A DNA stretch of 11,677 nucleotides, taken from Gemmatimonadaceae bacterium (GTDB lineage Bacteria > Gemmatimonadota > Gemmatimonadetes > Gemmatimonadales > Gemmatimonadaceae). The stretch lies in assembly GCA_014378185.1 (NCBI GenBank), contig JACMOE010000040.1:1-11677 (forward strand), read 5' to 3'. Positions 6,108 through 11,677 of the stretch are shown here, piece after piece. Within the stretch, counting starts at the first letter, position 1; every line of letters starts with the position of its first letter. The position numbers were made by a program, and so were the translations under genes. Under the pieces are notes generated by a model, which saw only the letters and a list, made by a program, of their open reading frames with translations, ran no database searches and was not told where the DNA came from.

Positions 6108-7696
6108 GCGAACTGGGCGAGGTCCTCACGGCGTTCCACGAGGCCACGTCCTGTGAGGCGGCCGTGTGGCGGCGCGACCGCGATGGCGCCCCGCTCAAGT
6201 TCGTCGCCGGCACCGGCCGCGCTGATCCGCCGCGGGATGAGTGGCTCCCAGGCAGCAGTGCCATTCATGAGGAACTGGTGGAAAACGGGCGCCTGCTGCT
6301 CGTTTCCATTCATGCTGCGCGCCCAGCATGGGTGGTGCTGGGACCCTGTCCCGCCGAGCGCACGGAGCTCGACCGGTACCTGAAGTTCCTTCGCCCCGTG
6401 GTCGCGCAGTACCTTCAGAATACGCTGGAGGTGGAGCATGCCGCCAACGAACTCGCCGAGCGATACGAGGAAATCAACCTTCTCTATTCCATCAGCGAGA
6501 TACTCGGCCGCACCGTGTCGCTGGAAGACGGCGCCGCCACCATTCTCAAGGAAGTGAGCGAGACCGTCGGCGCGCATCGCGGGTCGATTCTCGTGCACGA
6601 CCACGCATCCTCCTCCCTCCACGTCATCGCGCGGATTGGTGGCGAGGGCATCGCGATCGCACCCATCGCGCTCGATGACCCGTGCAGCGTGAGCGCCCAC
6701 GTGTTTCGCTCGCTGCACTCCATCATCGTGGATGCCGGCGAGATGCCCTGCGACGCGGAGCTCGCCTTTCGCAAGGGTGCGATGCTCACCGTGCCCATTC
6801 TCTGGACCGCACAGGACGGAAGCGAGCCACTGGGCGTGGTCAACCTGTCGGAGCGGCGATCGGGACAGGTCTTCACCGCTGGAGACCAGAAGCTCGTGAC
6901 CGCCATTGCCAGCCAGATCGGCGCGGCCATCCAGAATGCGCGCCTCGTGCGGAAGTCGCTCGACCAGCAGCGCTTCCAGCAGGAGATGCAGCTCGCGCAC
7001 GACCTGCAGATGAAGCTGCTGCCGGACCCGGCGCATGTCGCACCCGAGGCGGTCGTTGCCGCGCGCGTGGTGCCGGCCGAGGATGTCGGCGGCGATTTCT
7101 ACAACCTCTACCGGCTGTCGCAGGGACGCATCGGCGTGATGATCGGTGATGTGTCCGGGCATGGCTACCAGGCCGCGCTCATCATGGCGCTCACCATGAG
7201 TGCATCGGCCATTCATGCGCAGGGCACTGACGATCCGGCCGAGATGCTGCGACGGCTGCACGTGAGCGTGAAGGAAGAGCTGAACACCACCGAGATGTTC
7301 GTGAGCGCGCTGTATGCCGTGGTCGACCGGGAGAAGGGTGAACTCCGCTACGGCAACATGGGCCACCCGCACGCCTTCATCATCTCCCGCGCGGGCAACG
7401 TGGAACGGCTCGTTGCCGGTGGTCCACCACTCGGCATGCTGGATGAGGCACCAACGTCGGAGACACGTCCCTGGGATGTCGGTGGCGACGTGTTGCTGCT
7501 GTTCACCGACGGCATTGCCGACGCGCGCAATCGCGACGGCAAGCGCCTGGACGAGGAGCCCGTGCTGAACTGCGTACGCGACAATCGCACGGAGACCCCC
7601 GCGCGCATCGCCGAGCGGGTGTTCGCGCTTCTGGACGAGTACACGGGTGACGTGCCGCGGCGCGACGACCTCACGCTCGTCGTCCTCAAGAGCTGA
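6104..7696 (+). CDS. GAF-domain SpoIIE/RsbU-type PP2C serine phosphatase
   Basis: The product is 530 residues. Residues 1-105 form a small alpha/beta region that may be a degenerate sensory domain. Residues about 108-127 look like a coiled-coil linker, 128-285 are a GAF domain, and 286-305 a signalling helix (QQEMQLAHDLQMKLLP spans its end). Residues about 315-530 are the PP2C-type catalytic domain, with EDVGGDFY (326-333), IGDVSGHG (347-354), GNMGHPHAF (417-425), FTDGIAD (467-473) and RRDDLTLVVL (519-528) supplying the metal-binding aspartates. Such enzymes dephosphorylate a STAS antagonist, so the STAS protein upstream is the natural substrate. The GTG start overlaps the kinase stop as GTGA, with no ribosome-binding site, so translation is probably coupled. 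There are no membrane segments; it should be a cytoplasmic sensor. The GAF ligand cannot be read from the sequence. Confidence 0.93.
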   Translation: MSELGEVLTAFHEATSCEAAVWRRDRDGAPLKFVAGTGRADPPRDEWLPGSSAIHEELVENGRLLLVSIHAARPAWVVLGPCPAERTELDRYLKFLRPVVAQYLQNTLEVEHAANELAERYEEINLLYSISEILGRTVSLEDGAATILKEVSETVGAHRGSILVHDHASSSLHVIARIGGEGIAIAPIALDDPCSVSAHVFRSLHSIIVDAGEMPCDAELAFRKGAMLTVPILWTAQDGSEPLGVVNLSERRSGQVFTAGDQKLVTAIASQIGAAIQNARLVRKSLDQQRFQQEMQLAHDLQMKLLPDPAHVAPEAVVAARVVPAEDVGGDFYNLYRLSQGRIGVMIGDVSGHGYQAALIMALTMSASAIHAQGTDDPAEMLRRLHVSVKEELNTTEMFVSALYAVVDREKGELRYGNMGHPHAFIISRAGNVERLVAGGPPLGMLDEAPTSETRPWDVGGDVLLLFTDGIADARNRDGKRLDEEPVLNCVRDNRTETPARIAERVFALLDEYTGDVPRRDDLTLVVLKS

Positions 7697-7700
7697 GCGC

Positions 7701-8546
7701 ATGACGGACGACGCGCGCCCGCCGCGCCGCGATCGCGCCGGCTTTCCGCCAACGCGCAAGAGCCTTGGCCAACACTTCCTCACTGATCGGCGCATCCTGA
7801 CTCGCATCGCGGACGCGCTGCATCTCACCGGCAGCGAAACCGTGCTGGAGATTGGCCCGGGACGCGGCGCCCTCACCGACATCCTCGTGGAGCGCGCGGG
7901 CCGCCTCATCGCCATTGAATACGACCGCGCGCTCGCCGAGATCCTGCGGACGCGCTATGCCCGGCGCAACAACGTCCTCATCGCCGAGGCCGACGTGCTC
8001 GAGGTGTCGCTTGGCGAGCTTGCCGCGGGGCCGTATGTCCTGGTGGGCAACGTGCCCTACTACATCACCACGCCCATCCTGTTTCATGCGCTCGTGCCGC
8101 CACGCGCGGAGCGGTCGGTGTATCTCGTGCAGAAGGAAGTGGCCGACCGATTGAGCGCGGCGCCGGGCACCAAGGAATACGGTGCCCTCACGGTGAACGT
8201 GGCCGCCGTCGCGAAGGCCGAGACGCTGTTCAAGGTGCCGGCGAGCGCATTTTCGCCGCCCCCCAAGGTGGAGAGCGCCCTCGTGCGCATTACACCCTTG
8301 CCGCAACCACTGCTGAATGCGGAGGAGGAGCGTCCCTTCCGACTGCTGGTGCAAGGTGCGTTCGGGATGCGCCGCAAGCAGATGCGCCGCGTGCTCCGCT
8401 CGCTCTATGTGGTGGAGGCCGCAGTCGCGGACGAAGTGCTCCAGGGCGCGAGCATCGACCCGGAGGCGCGGCCCGAGACGCTCACCCCCGCGCAGTTCGC
8501 ACTGGTCCTGCGCGCGTTCTCCGCGCGCCGCAGCGTGTCGTCCTGA
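7701..8546 (+). CDS. rsmA: 16S rRNA (adenine(1518)-N(6)/adenine(1519)-N(6))-dimethyltransferase RsmA (KsgA)
   Basis: The product is 281 residues, normal for RsmA, which dimethylates two adjacent adenines in the 3' helix of 16S rRNA during 30S assembly. It shows KSLGQHFL (20-27), the SAM-binding EIGPGRGALT (50-59), the acidic IEYDRAL, the catalytic GNVPYYI (116-122), FSPPPKVES (184-192) and MRRKQMRR (223-230). The ATG at 7701 lies four bases after the phosphatase stop. The frame is open upstream to 7647, but that would overlap the end of the phosphatase and add residues outside the family, so it is not used. The last codons and the TGA lie within a repeat-like element (about 8537-8563), so the C-terminus SVSS may be set by an insertion of that element. 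Confidence 0.95.
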   Translation: MTDDARPPRRDRAGFPPTRKSLGQHFLTDRRILTRIADALHLTGSETVLEIGPGRGALTDILVERAGRLIAIEYDRALAEILRTRYARRNNVLIAEADVLEVSLGELAAGPYVLVGNVPYYITTPILFHALVPPRAERSVYLVQKEVADRLSAAPGTKEYGALTVNVAAVAKAETLFKVPASAFSPPPKVESALVRITPLPQPLLNAEEERPFRLLVQGAFGMRRKQMRRVLRSLYVVEAAVADEVLQGASIDPEARPETLTPAQFALVLRAFSARRSVSS

Positions 8547-8563
8547 GCAAAGCGAAGGACCTG
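8537..8563. repeat. Short dispersed-repeat-like palindrome at the 3' end of rsmA
   Basis: GTCCT at 8540-8544 pairs with AGGAC at 8556-8560 and GC at 8547-8548 pairs with GC at 8552-8553, around an AAA loop. The two unpaired steps between the stems are GA opposite GA, which in RNA could form tandem sheared G-A pairs. The motif resembles a short palindromic sequence (CCTGAGC.AAGCGAAGGA) that I recall as widely scattered near gene ends in several GC-rich bacterial groups; that recollection is not checked here. Only one copy lies in this window, so repeat status is not shown by the sequence itself. Confidence 0.5.
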
Positions 8564-8577
8564 CTTGTTCTCCCAGC

Positions 8578-9201
8578 TCACCCGTTGTTGGTGAGCGCGA
8601 AGGTCAGCACTTCCAGCTCCATCGCCATGTTCACCGTCTTCACCGTGATGTCGCCCGACGCGTGCAGCTGCACGGGGGCAAAGTTCAACACGGCCTTGAT
8701 GCCCGCGCGCGTCACACGATCCAGCACCACTTGCGCATCGTCCGTGGGAATGGCGAGGACGGCGATTTCCGGATGCTCCTTCGCCACGTCGTCCTCGAAG
8801 CGGCGCATGTCGCGAATCTCGATGCCCTCGAGCATGCGGCCGATCTTGTCCGGGTTGGTGTCGTACGCGGCGACGATCACGAACCCGCGCTGCCGAAAGC
8901 CGCGATACTGGGCCAGCGCCGCGCCGATCTTTCCCGCACCGATGATCATCACGCGCCACTCCTTTCCAAGCCCGAGAATGTCGCGCAGCGACGTCGAGAG
9001 CTCGGGCACGGAGTAGCCCAGTCCGCGCTTGCCAAAGGATCCGAAGAACGACAGGTCCTTCCGCACCTGCGCCGACGTCGCGCCCCCTCGGCGAGCGAGC
9101 TCTTCGCTCGAGACGGTCGCGAGTCCGTGCTCCTCGAATTCCTCGAGAAAGCGCAGGTAGATGGACAACCGGCGAACGGTGGAATCCGCGATTCGTTTCA
9201 A
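8578..9201 (-). CDS. rex: Redox-sensing transcriptional repressor Rex
   Basis: Rex represses fermentation and respiration genes when NADH/NAD+ is low and leaves DNA when NADH rises. From the TTG at 9201 the product is 207 residues, near the usual 205-225. The N-terminal winged helix has the hallmark QVRKDLSFFGSFGKRGLGY (45-63); the NAD-binding Rossmann domain has IIGAGKIG (86-93), and the C-terminal part includes AVLNFAPVQL. In-frame ATGs at 9300 and 9306 would add 33 or 35 residues, but these are not Rex-like and the extension would run through a near-perfect Rex operator at 9215-9232, so TTG 9201 (MKRIADSTVRRL) is preferred. No ribosome-binding site precedes it. The gene converges on rsmA with 31 bases between the stops and is divergent from arcA. 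Identity is firm; the start is less so. Confidence 0.93.
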   Translation of the reverse strand: MKRIADSTVRRLSIYLRFLEEFEEHGLATVSSEELARRGGATSAQVRKDLSFFGSFGKRGLGYSVPELSTSLRDILGLGKEWRVMIIGAGKIGAALAQYRGFRQRGFVIVAAYDTNPDKIGRMLEGIEIRDMRRFEDDVAKEHPEIAVLAIPTDDAQVVLDRVTRAGIKAVLNFAPVQLHASGDITVKTVNMAMELEVLTFALTNNG

Positions 9202-9214
9202 GGGGCGCGTAGGC

Positions 9215-9232
9215 TTGTGAATTGATTCACAA
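9215..9232. promoter_or_regulatory. Rex operator (ROP site) upstream of rex
   Basis: TTGTGAATTGATTCACAA consists of two perfect 8-base inverted arms (TTGTGAAT and ATTCACAA) around a two-base centre. This matches the known Rex box, TTGTGAAnnnnTTCACAA. It lies 13 bases upstream of the proposed rex TTG, and on the minus strand a -10-like TAGCTT overlaps its first two bases, so bound Rex would block transcription of its own gene. The palindrome is seen; autoregulation is inferred from known Rex biology. It is 116 bases from the arcA start, so control of arcA is less direct but possible. Confidence 0.9.
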
Positions 9233-9336
9233 GCTAATGCGTTCGTTTGGCGCGCACCAGCGGAACCGCGGCGTACCGACGCCAAGGTCTTACGGCGCAT
9301 AAACATGCATGAGCGGCGAGACCGATTGCGCCGGGT

Positions 9337-9348
9337 TATCTTCGGGTC
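9337..9348 (+). promoter_or_regulatory. Candidate -10 element placing the transcription start at the arcA ATG
   Basis: TATCTT at 9337-9342 fits the TANNNT -10 pattern and ends six bases before the ATG at 9349, the same spacing as before recJ and coaD. No Shine-Dalgarno sequence is present. I see no good -35 at the expected position (about 9314-9319), so the promoter may be weak or need an activator. Confidence 0.45.
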
Positions 9349-10578
9349 ATGACTGTGCATGTGACTTCGGAGATCGGCCCCCTGCGGTCGGTCATCGTCC
9401 ACACACCTGGTGCCGAGTTGCTTGGGGTCACCCCGGCAACGCGCGAGGACTACCTCTACGACGACCTCCCGGACGCCGACCAGGCGCGCAAGGAGCATCA
9501 GCGGTTTACCGCCGTGCTCGAGCGTTTCTGTACGGTGCATGAGGTGAGAACGCTGCTCGCTGACGTGCTCGAGAATCGCGAGACCCGCGAGCTGCTGGTG
9601 CGCGAGACCATGGACATCGTGCCAAGCGAGCCGCTCGCGCGGGAGATCGAGGCGCTACCGCCCGCTGAACTCGTGACCATGCTCGTGGAGGGGCGCGTCG
9701 AGTCACCAGGGCCGCTGGCGCGAACGCTGAATGAATTCGGGTACGAACTGCCGCCGCTGCCCAACCTCTTCTTCACGCGCGATTCAGCGATGAGCGTGGG
9801 CAGCCATGTCCTCGTGGGGTCCATGCGCTACGGCGTGCGGTGGCCGGAGGAGCTCATCATGAAGGCGCTCTTCAGCTACCACCCGGCGCTGCAGAACCAG
9901 GGCATCATCTTCGACGGCTCCACCGAGCGACGCCTCAACTACACGCTCGAGGGTGGCGATGTCCACCCGTTGCGCGAAGACCTGCTGCTCATCGGCTTCA
10001 GCGAGCGGTCGAGTCCGGGCGCAATCGATCACCTCGCCTCCGTGCTGTTCGCCCAGACGAAGGTGACGGACATCATCATCGTCGTGATGCCCAAGGAGAA
10101 TACGGCGATCCATCTCGACATGATCTTCACGCAGGTGGACCGCGAGCTCTGCGTCTGCTTTCCACCGCACTTCATCGGGCCGGAACGGCTCACCGTCCTG
10201 CATTGGCGCAAGGGCGAATCGATGCTGCGCGAGGAGCACGACATCTTCACCGCGCTCCAGACGTGCGGCATGCCCATGACGCCCATTTTCGCTGGCGGTG
10301 AGCGCCGTGCCGTGCAGGAACGCGAGCAGTGGTCCTCGGGCTGCAATTTCGTCGCGGTGCGTCCTGGCGTCGTCCTCTCGTACGCGCGCAACGTGGGCAC
10401 CCTTCGCGAGATGGAACGCGCCGGGTTCACGGTGGTGCAGGGTACCAGCTACCTCCAGGGCGAGGTGGACATCCTCGAGACCGACCGCACAGTCATCACG
10501 TTCGACGGTGCGGAGCTCGTGCGCGGTGGTGGCGGACCGCGATGCATGACGTGTCCGGTCGAGCGGGACGATCTCTGA
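9349..10578 (+). CDS. arcA: Arginine deiminase
   Basis: The product is 409 residues, the usual size of arginine deiminase, which hydrolyses L-arginine to citrulline and ammonia. Family signatures are LPNLFFTRD (137-145), EGGDVHPL (201-208), HLDMIFTQVD (255-264) and GGGGPRCMTCP (393-403). The catalytic set is present: Asp145, Glu201, His255, Asp257 and nucleophile Cys399, with spacings in line with known enzymes. No arcB (ornithine carbamoyltransferase), arcC (carbamate kinase) or arginine/ornithine antiporter gene is visible, so the full ATP-yielding pathway would need genes elsewhere. It is divergent from rex, 147 bases apart, and followed after one base by an exonuclease gene. It could serve arginine catabolism, ammonia supply or acid tolerance; the sequence does not decide. 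Confidence 0.94.
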   Translation: MTVHVTSEIGPLRSVIVHTPGAELLGVTPATREDYLYDDLPDADQARKEHQRFTAVLERFCTVHEVRTLLADVLENRETRELLVRETMDIVPSEPLAREIEALPPAELVTMLVEGRVESPGPLARTLNEFGYELPPLPNLFFTRDSAMSVGSHVLVGSMRYGVRWPEELIMKALFSYHPALQNQGIIFDGSTERRLNYTLEGGDVHPLREDLLLIGFSERSSPGAIDHLASVLFAQTKVTDIIIVVMPKENTAIHLDMIFTQVDRELCVCFPPHFIGPERLTVLHWRKGESMLREEHDIFTALQTCGMPMTPIFAGGERRAVQEREQWSSGCNFVAVRPGVVLSYARNVGTLREMERAGFTVVQGTSYLQGEVDILETDRTVITFDGAELVRGGGGPRCMTCPVERDDL

Positions 10579-10579
10579 A

Positions 10580-11536
10580 ATGCCGGTCGATCCCATGTCC
10601 GGCACGCAACTGGAATTCGATGTGCCCGCTGGCGTGATCGCGCGCGCCGAACCCACGCTCCTGGTGGAACGGGCCGCCGACTTCCTCAAGGCTGGCCCCG
10701 CGAGTTCGCAGGCGCTCGTGGCGAGCGTGCTCCAGCTTTCCGCCATGCCGAGCGCGATCGCGGACCACATGGCTGTGACGCTGCTTCGCGAGCATTCCCG
10801 CTTCGTGCGCACGGACGACGGCGCCTGGTGCCTCCGTGAGCCCGCGGCGCCTGCATGGCGAGTGCAATCGCTGGACGACGAACCGCTTCTTTCCGCGCTC
10901 TCCTTTGCGGTGGTAGACGTGGAGACCACCGGTGGGCGGCCCGGTACGGGGGATCGGATCACCGAGATCGCCATCGTCACGGTGCGCGACGGTCGCGTGC
11001 AGCACGTGTACGAGACGCTCGTCAATCCGGAGCGGGCCATTCCCCCATTCATCACGCGACTCACGAACATCTCGTGGGACATGGTGCGGAACAAGGCGCC
11101 CTTCCGCGACGTGTGCGCGGAAGTGGTGCGTGTCCTCGAAGGCCACGTGTTCGTGGCGCACAACGCGGCCTTCGATTGGGGATTTGTCAGCGCTGAAGTC
11201 TCGCGTGCCTCGGGGCGCGAGTTGTCCGGACGCCGCCTGTGCACAGTGCGACTCGCTCGACGCGTGCTGCCGCAGCTGCGCTCACGGTCCCTGGATTGGG
11301 TTGCGCGGCACTACGACGTGGAGATTCCGGAGGGGCAGCGCCACCGCGCCGCGGGTGACGCCATTGCCACGGCGCACTGCCTCATCCGCCTCCTCGACGA
11401 TGCCCGGTCGCATGGATGCGAACGGTGGTCGGAGCTGGAGCGCTTCCTGTCCACCGGCAGCGCGCAGAAGAAGAGGCGACGCCCGCGTCGCGCGCGCGCG
11501 ATGCCGCACCCGGTGGAGCGGGATACCACCGCCTGA
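10580..11536 (+). CDS. DEDDh 3'-5' exonuclease (DnaQ/PolC epsilon type) with an N-terminal helical domain
   Basis: The product is 318 residues. The exonuclease domain spans about 105-275, with motif I DVETTG (113-118), motif II HNAAFD (194-199) and motif III HRAAGDA (255-261), giving the metal-binding set Asp113, Glu115, Asp199, Asp260 and catalytic His255. This is the fold of the proofreading subunit of DNA polymerase III and of related repair or RNA-processing nucleases. Residues about 25-90 form an extra domain (TLLVERAADFLKAG through DDGAWCLRE) that looks like a small winged helix; I do not recognise it by name. The C-terminus ends in a strongly basic tail (KKRRRPRRARA, about 297-307) that may bind nucleic acid. 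The ATG at 10580 is one base after the arcA stop; ATG 10595 is an alternative. Being next to arcA has no obvious functional meaning. It is not assigned as dnaQ because the extra domain and tail differ from the standard subunit. Confidence 0.9.
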   Translation: MPVDPMSGTQLEFDVPAGVIARAEPTLLVERAADFLKAGPASSQALVASVLQLSAMPSAIADHMAVTLLREHSRFVRTDDGAWCLREPAAPAWRVQSLDDEPLLSALSFAVVDVETTGGRPGTGDRITEIAIVTVRDGRVQHVYETLVNPERAIPPFITRLTNISWDMVRNKAPFRDVCAEVVRVLEGHVFVAHNAAFDWGFVSAEVSRASGRELSGRRLCTVRLARRVLPQLRSRSLDWVARHYDVEIPEGQRHRAAGDAIATAHCLIRLLDDARSHGCERWSELERFLSTGSAQKKRRRPRRARAMPHPVERDTTA

Positions 11537-11555
11537 TCCGGGAAACAGCAGAAGC

Positions 11556-11617
11556 GAACCACAGAGGACACGGAGGACACAGAGAAAGGCAACAATGAAG
11601 GGTGCCCTCTGTGGTTC
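11556..11617. repeat. Inverted-repeat element with internal direct repeats downstream of the exonuclease gene
   Basis: GAACCACAGAGG (11556-11567) is a perfect inverse of CCTCTGTGGTTC (11606-11617); one mismatch inward, CAC (11569-11571) pairs with GTG (11602-11604). The 30-base interior contains a second copy of GAGGACAC (11564-11571 and 11573-11580, nine-base period). A T-rich stretch (TTCTTTT, 11624-11630) follows, so the plus-strand transcript could also use it as a terminator. The ACAGAGGACACxGAGGACACAGAGAA wording resembles a short sequence I recall as dispersed in intergenic DNA of several phyla; this is not checked. Only one copy is present here. Confidence 0.65.
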
Positions 11618-11636
11618 AATTCGTTCTTTTCCTACA

Positions 11637-11677
11637 TACACTGCTCGGTATGCCACTCCTCCCTCTCGTTGAATCTC
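11637..11677 (+). other. Possible promoter and first codons of a next gene, cut by the window edge
   Basis: TACACT at 11637-11642 is -10-like and ends seven bases before an ATG at 11650, which opens a frame of nine codons (MPLLPLVES) to the window edge. TTCAAT at 11615-11620 could act as a -35 with a 16-base spacer. This is close to the leaderless geometry before recJ and arcA. Too little sequence is visible to claim a gene or product. Confidence 0.25.

Noticed and set aside
7647..7700. Upstream extension of the rsmA frame into the phosphatase gene
   Set aside because: It overlaps the catalytic RRDDLTLVVL codons of the phosphatase, and the ATG at 7701 gives a normal RsmA N-terminus.
5753..7915. 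Very long open frame (720 codons) on the minus strand opposite the kinase and phosphatase genes
   Set aside because: It spans parts of three well-supported plus-strand genes and shows no domain pattern; long antisense frames are expected in GC-rich DNA.
8576..8596. Hairpin GCTCACC/GGTGAGC overlapping the rex stop codon, considered as a rex terminator
   Set aside because: The stem is only 7 bp with a 7-base loop, lies partly in coding sequence and has no T-rich tail on either strand.
9247..9285. TTGGCG and CGCCAA arms in the rex-arcA gap, considered as a second operator
   Set aside because: The arms are short and about 27 bases apart, with no supporting pattern.
9304..9311. Palindrome CATGCATG between rex and arcA, considered as an operator
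   Set aside because: It is eight bases long with no second copy and no match to a regulator site I recognise; likely chance.
1..11677. Search by eye for tRNA, rRNA, CRISPR arrays, insertion sequences, riboswitches and a sigma-factor gene
   Set aside because: None was found; the gaps between genes are mostly under 150 bases and hold only the sites listed. A covariance-model scan would be needed to exclude small structured RNAs.

Overview
The window is a densely packed, GC-rich bacterial chromosome segment with 12 recognisable protein genes. One of these (primase) is cut by the left edge, and a possible further start lies at the right edge. No rRNA, tRNA, CRISPR array, transposase or phage gene was seen. 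The content is mostly housekeeping. The order dnaG, zinc-ribbon coiled-coil protein, recJ, rsmD, coaD, pta, an anti-sigma partner-switching set, rsmA, rex, together with the GC-rich codon use, suggests a Gemmatimonadota-like or similar Gram-negative soil or aquatic bacterium. That placement is an inference from gene order and protein style, not a database result.

Layout. Positions 1-575 hold the C-terminal part of DNA primase, ending in its helicase-binding domain. Positions 601-1374 encode a long coiled coil capped by a C4 zinc ribbon. Positions 1423-5547 form a tight plus-strand run: recJ (single-strand exonuclease), rsmD (16S rRNA methyltransferase), coaD (coenzyme A biosynthesis), pta (acetyl-CoA to acetyl phosphate) and a STAS anti-sigma-factor antagonist. 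The run closes with a strong hairpin at 5567-5594. Positions 5646-8546 hold an RsbW-like kinase, a GAF-containing SpoIIE/RsbU-type phosphatase and rsmA, nearly without gaps. The convergent gene rex (redox repressor) follows on the minus strand. Divergent from rex are arcA (arginine deiminase) and a DEDDh exonuclease with an unusual N-terminal domain. The last 140 bases are non-coding and carry an inverted-repeat element.

How the genes relate. The STAS protein, the kinase and the phosphatase are the three classical parts of a partner switch that controls an alternative sigma factor or another target. No sigma factor lies in the window, and a terminator-like hairpin separates the antagonist from the kinase. 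The antagonist overlaps pta by four bases, so its translation is likely coupled to acetyl-phosphate metabolism. Rex, which senses NADH/NAD+, has an 18-base operator just upstream of its own likely start and lies back to back with arcA, an enzyme often used for energy under oxygen limitation.

The most notable regulatory signal is a recurring promoter geometry. Directly before recJ, coaD and arcA a -10-like hexamer ends exactly six bases before the start codon, with no ribosome-binding site. This predicts leaderless mRNAs. In recJ and coaD a -35-like TTG hexamer also sits 17 bases upstream of the -10. The zinc-ribbon gene and the right-edge start show near matches. Nothing in the window clearly amounts to a wholly new system; the best leads are this leaderless pattern, the Rex operator and two dispersed-repeat-like elements.
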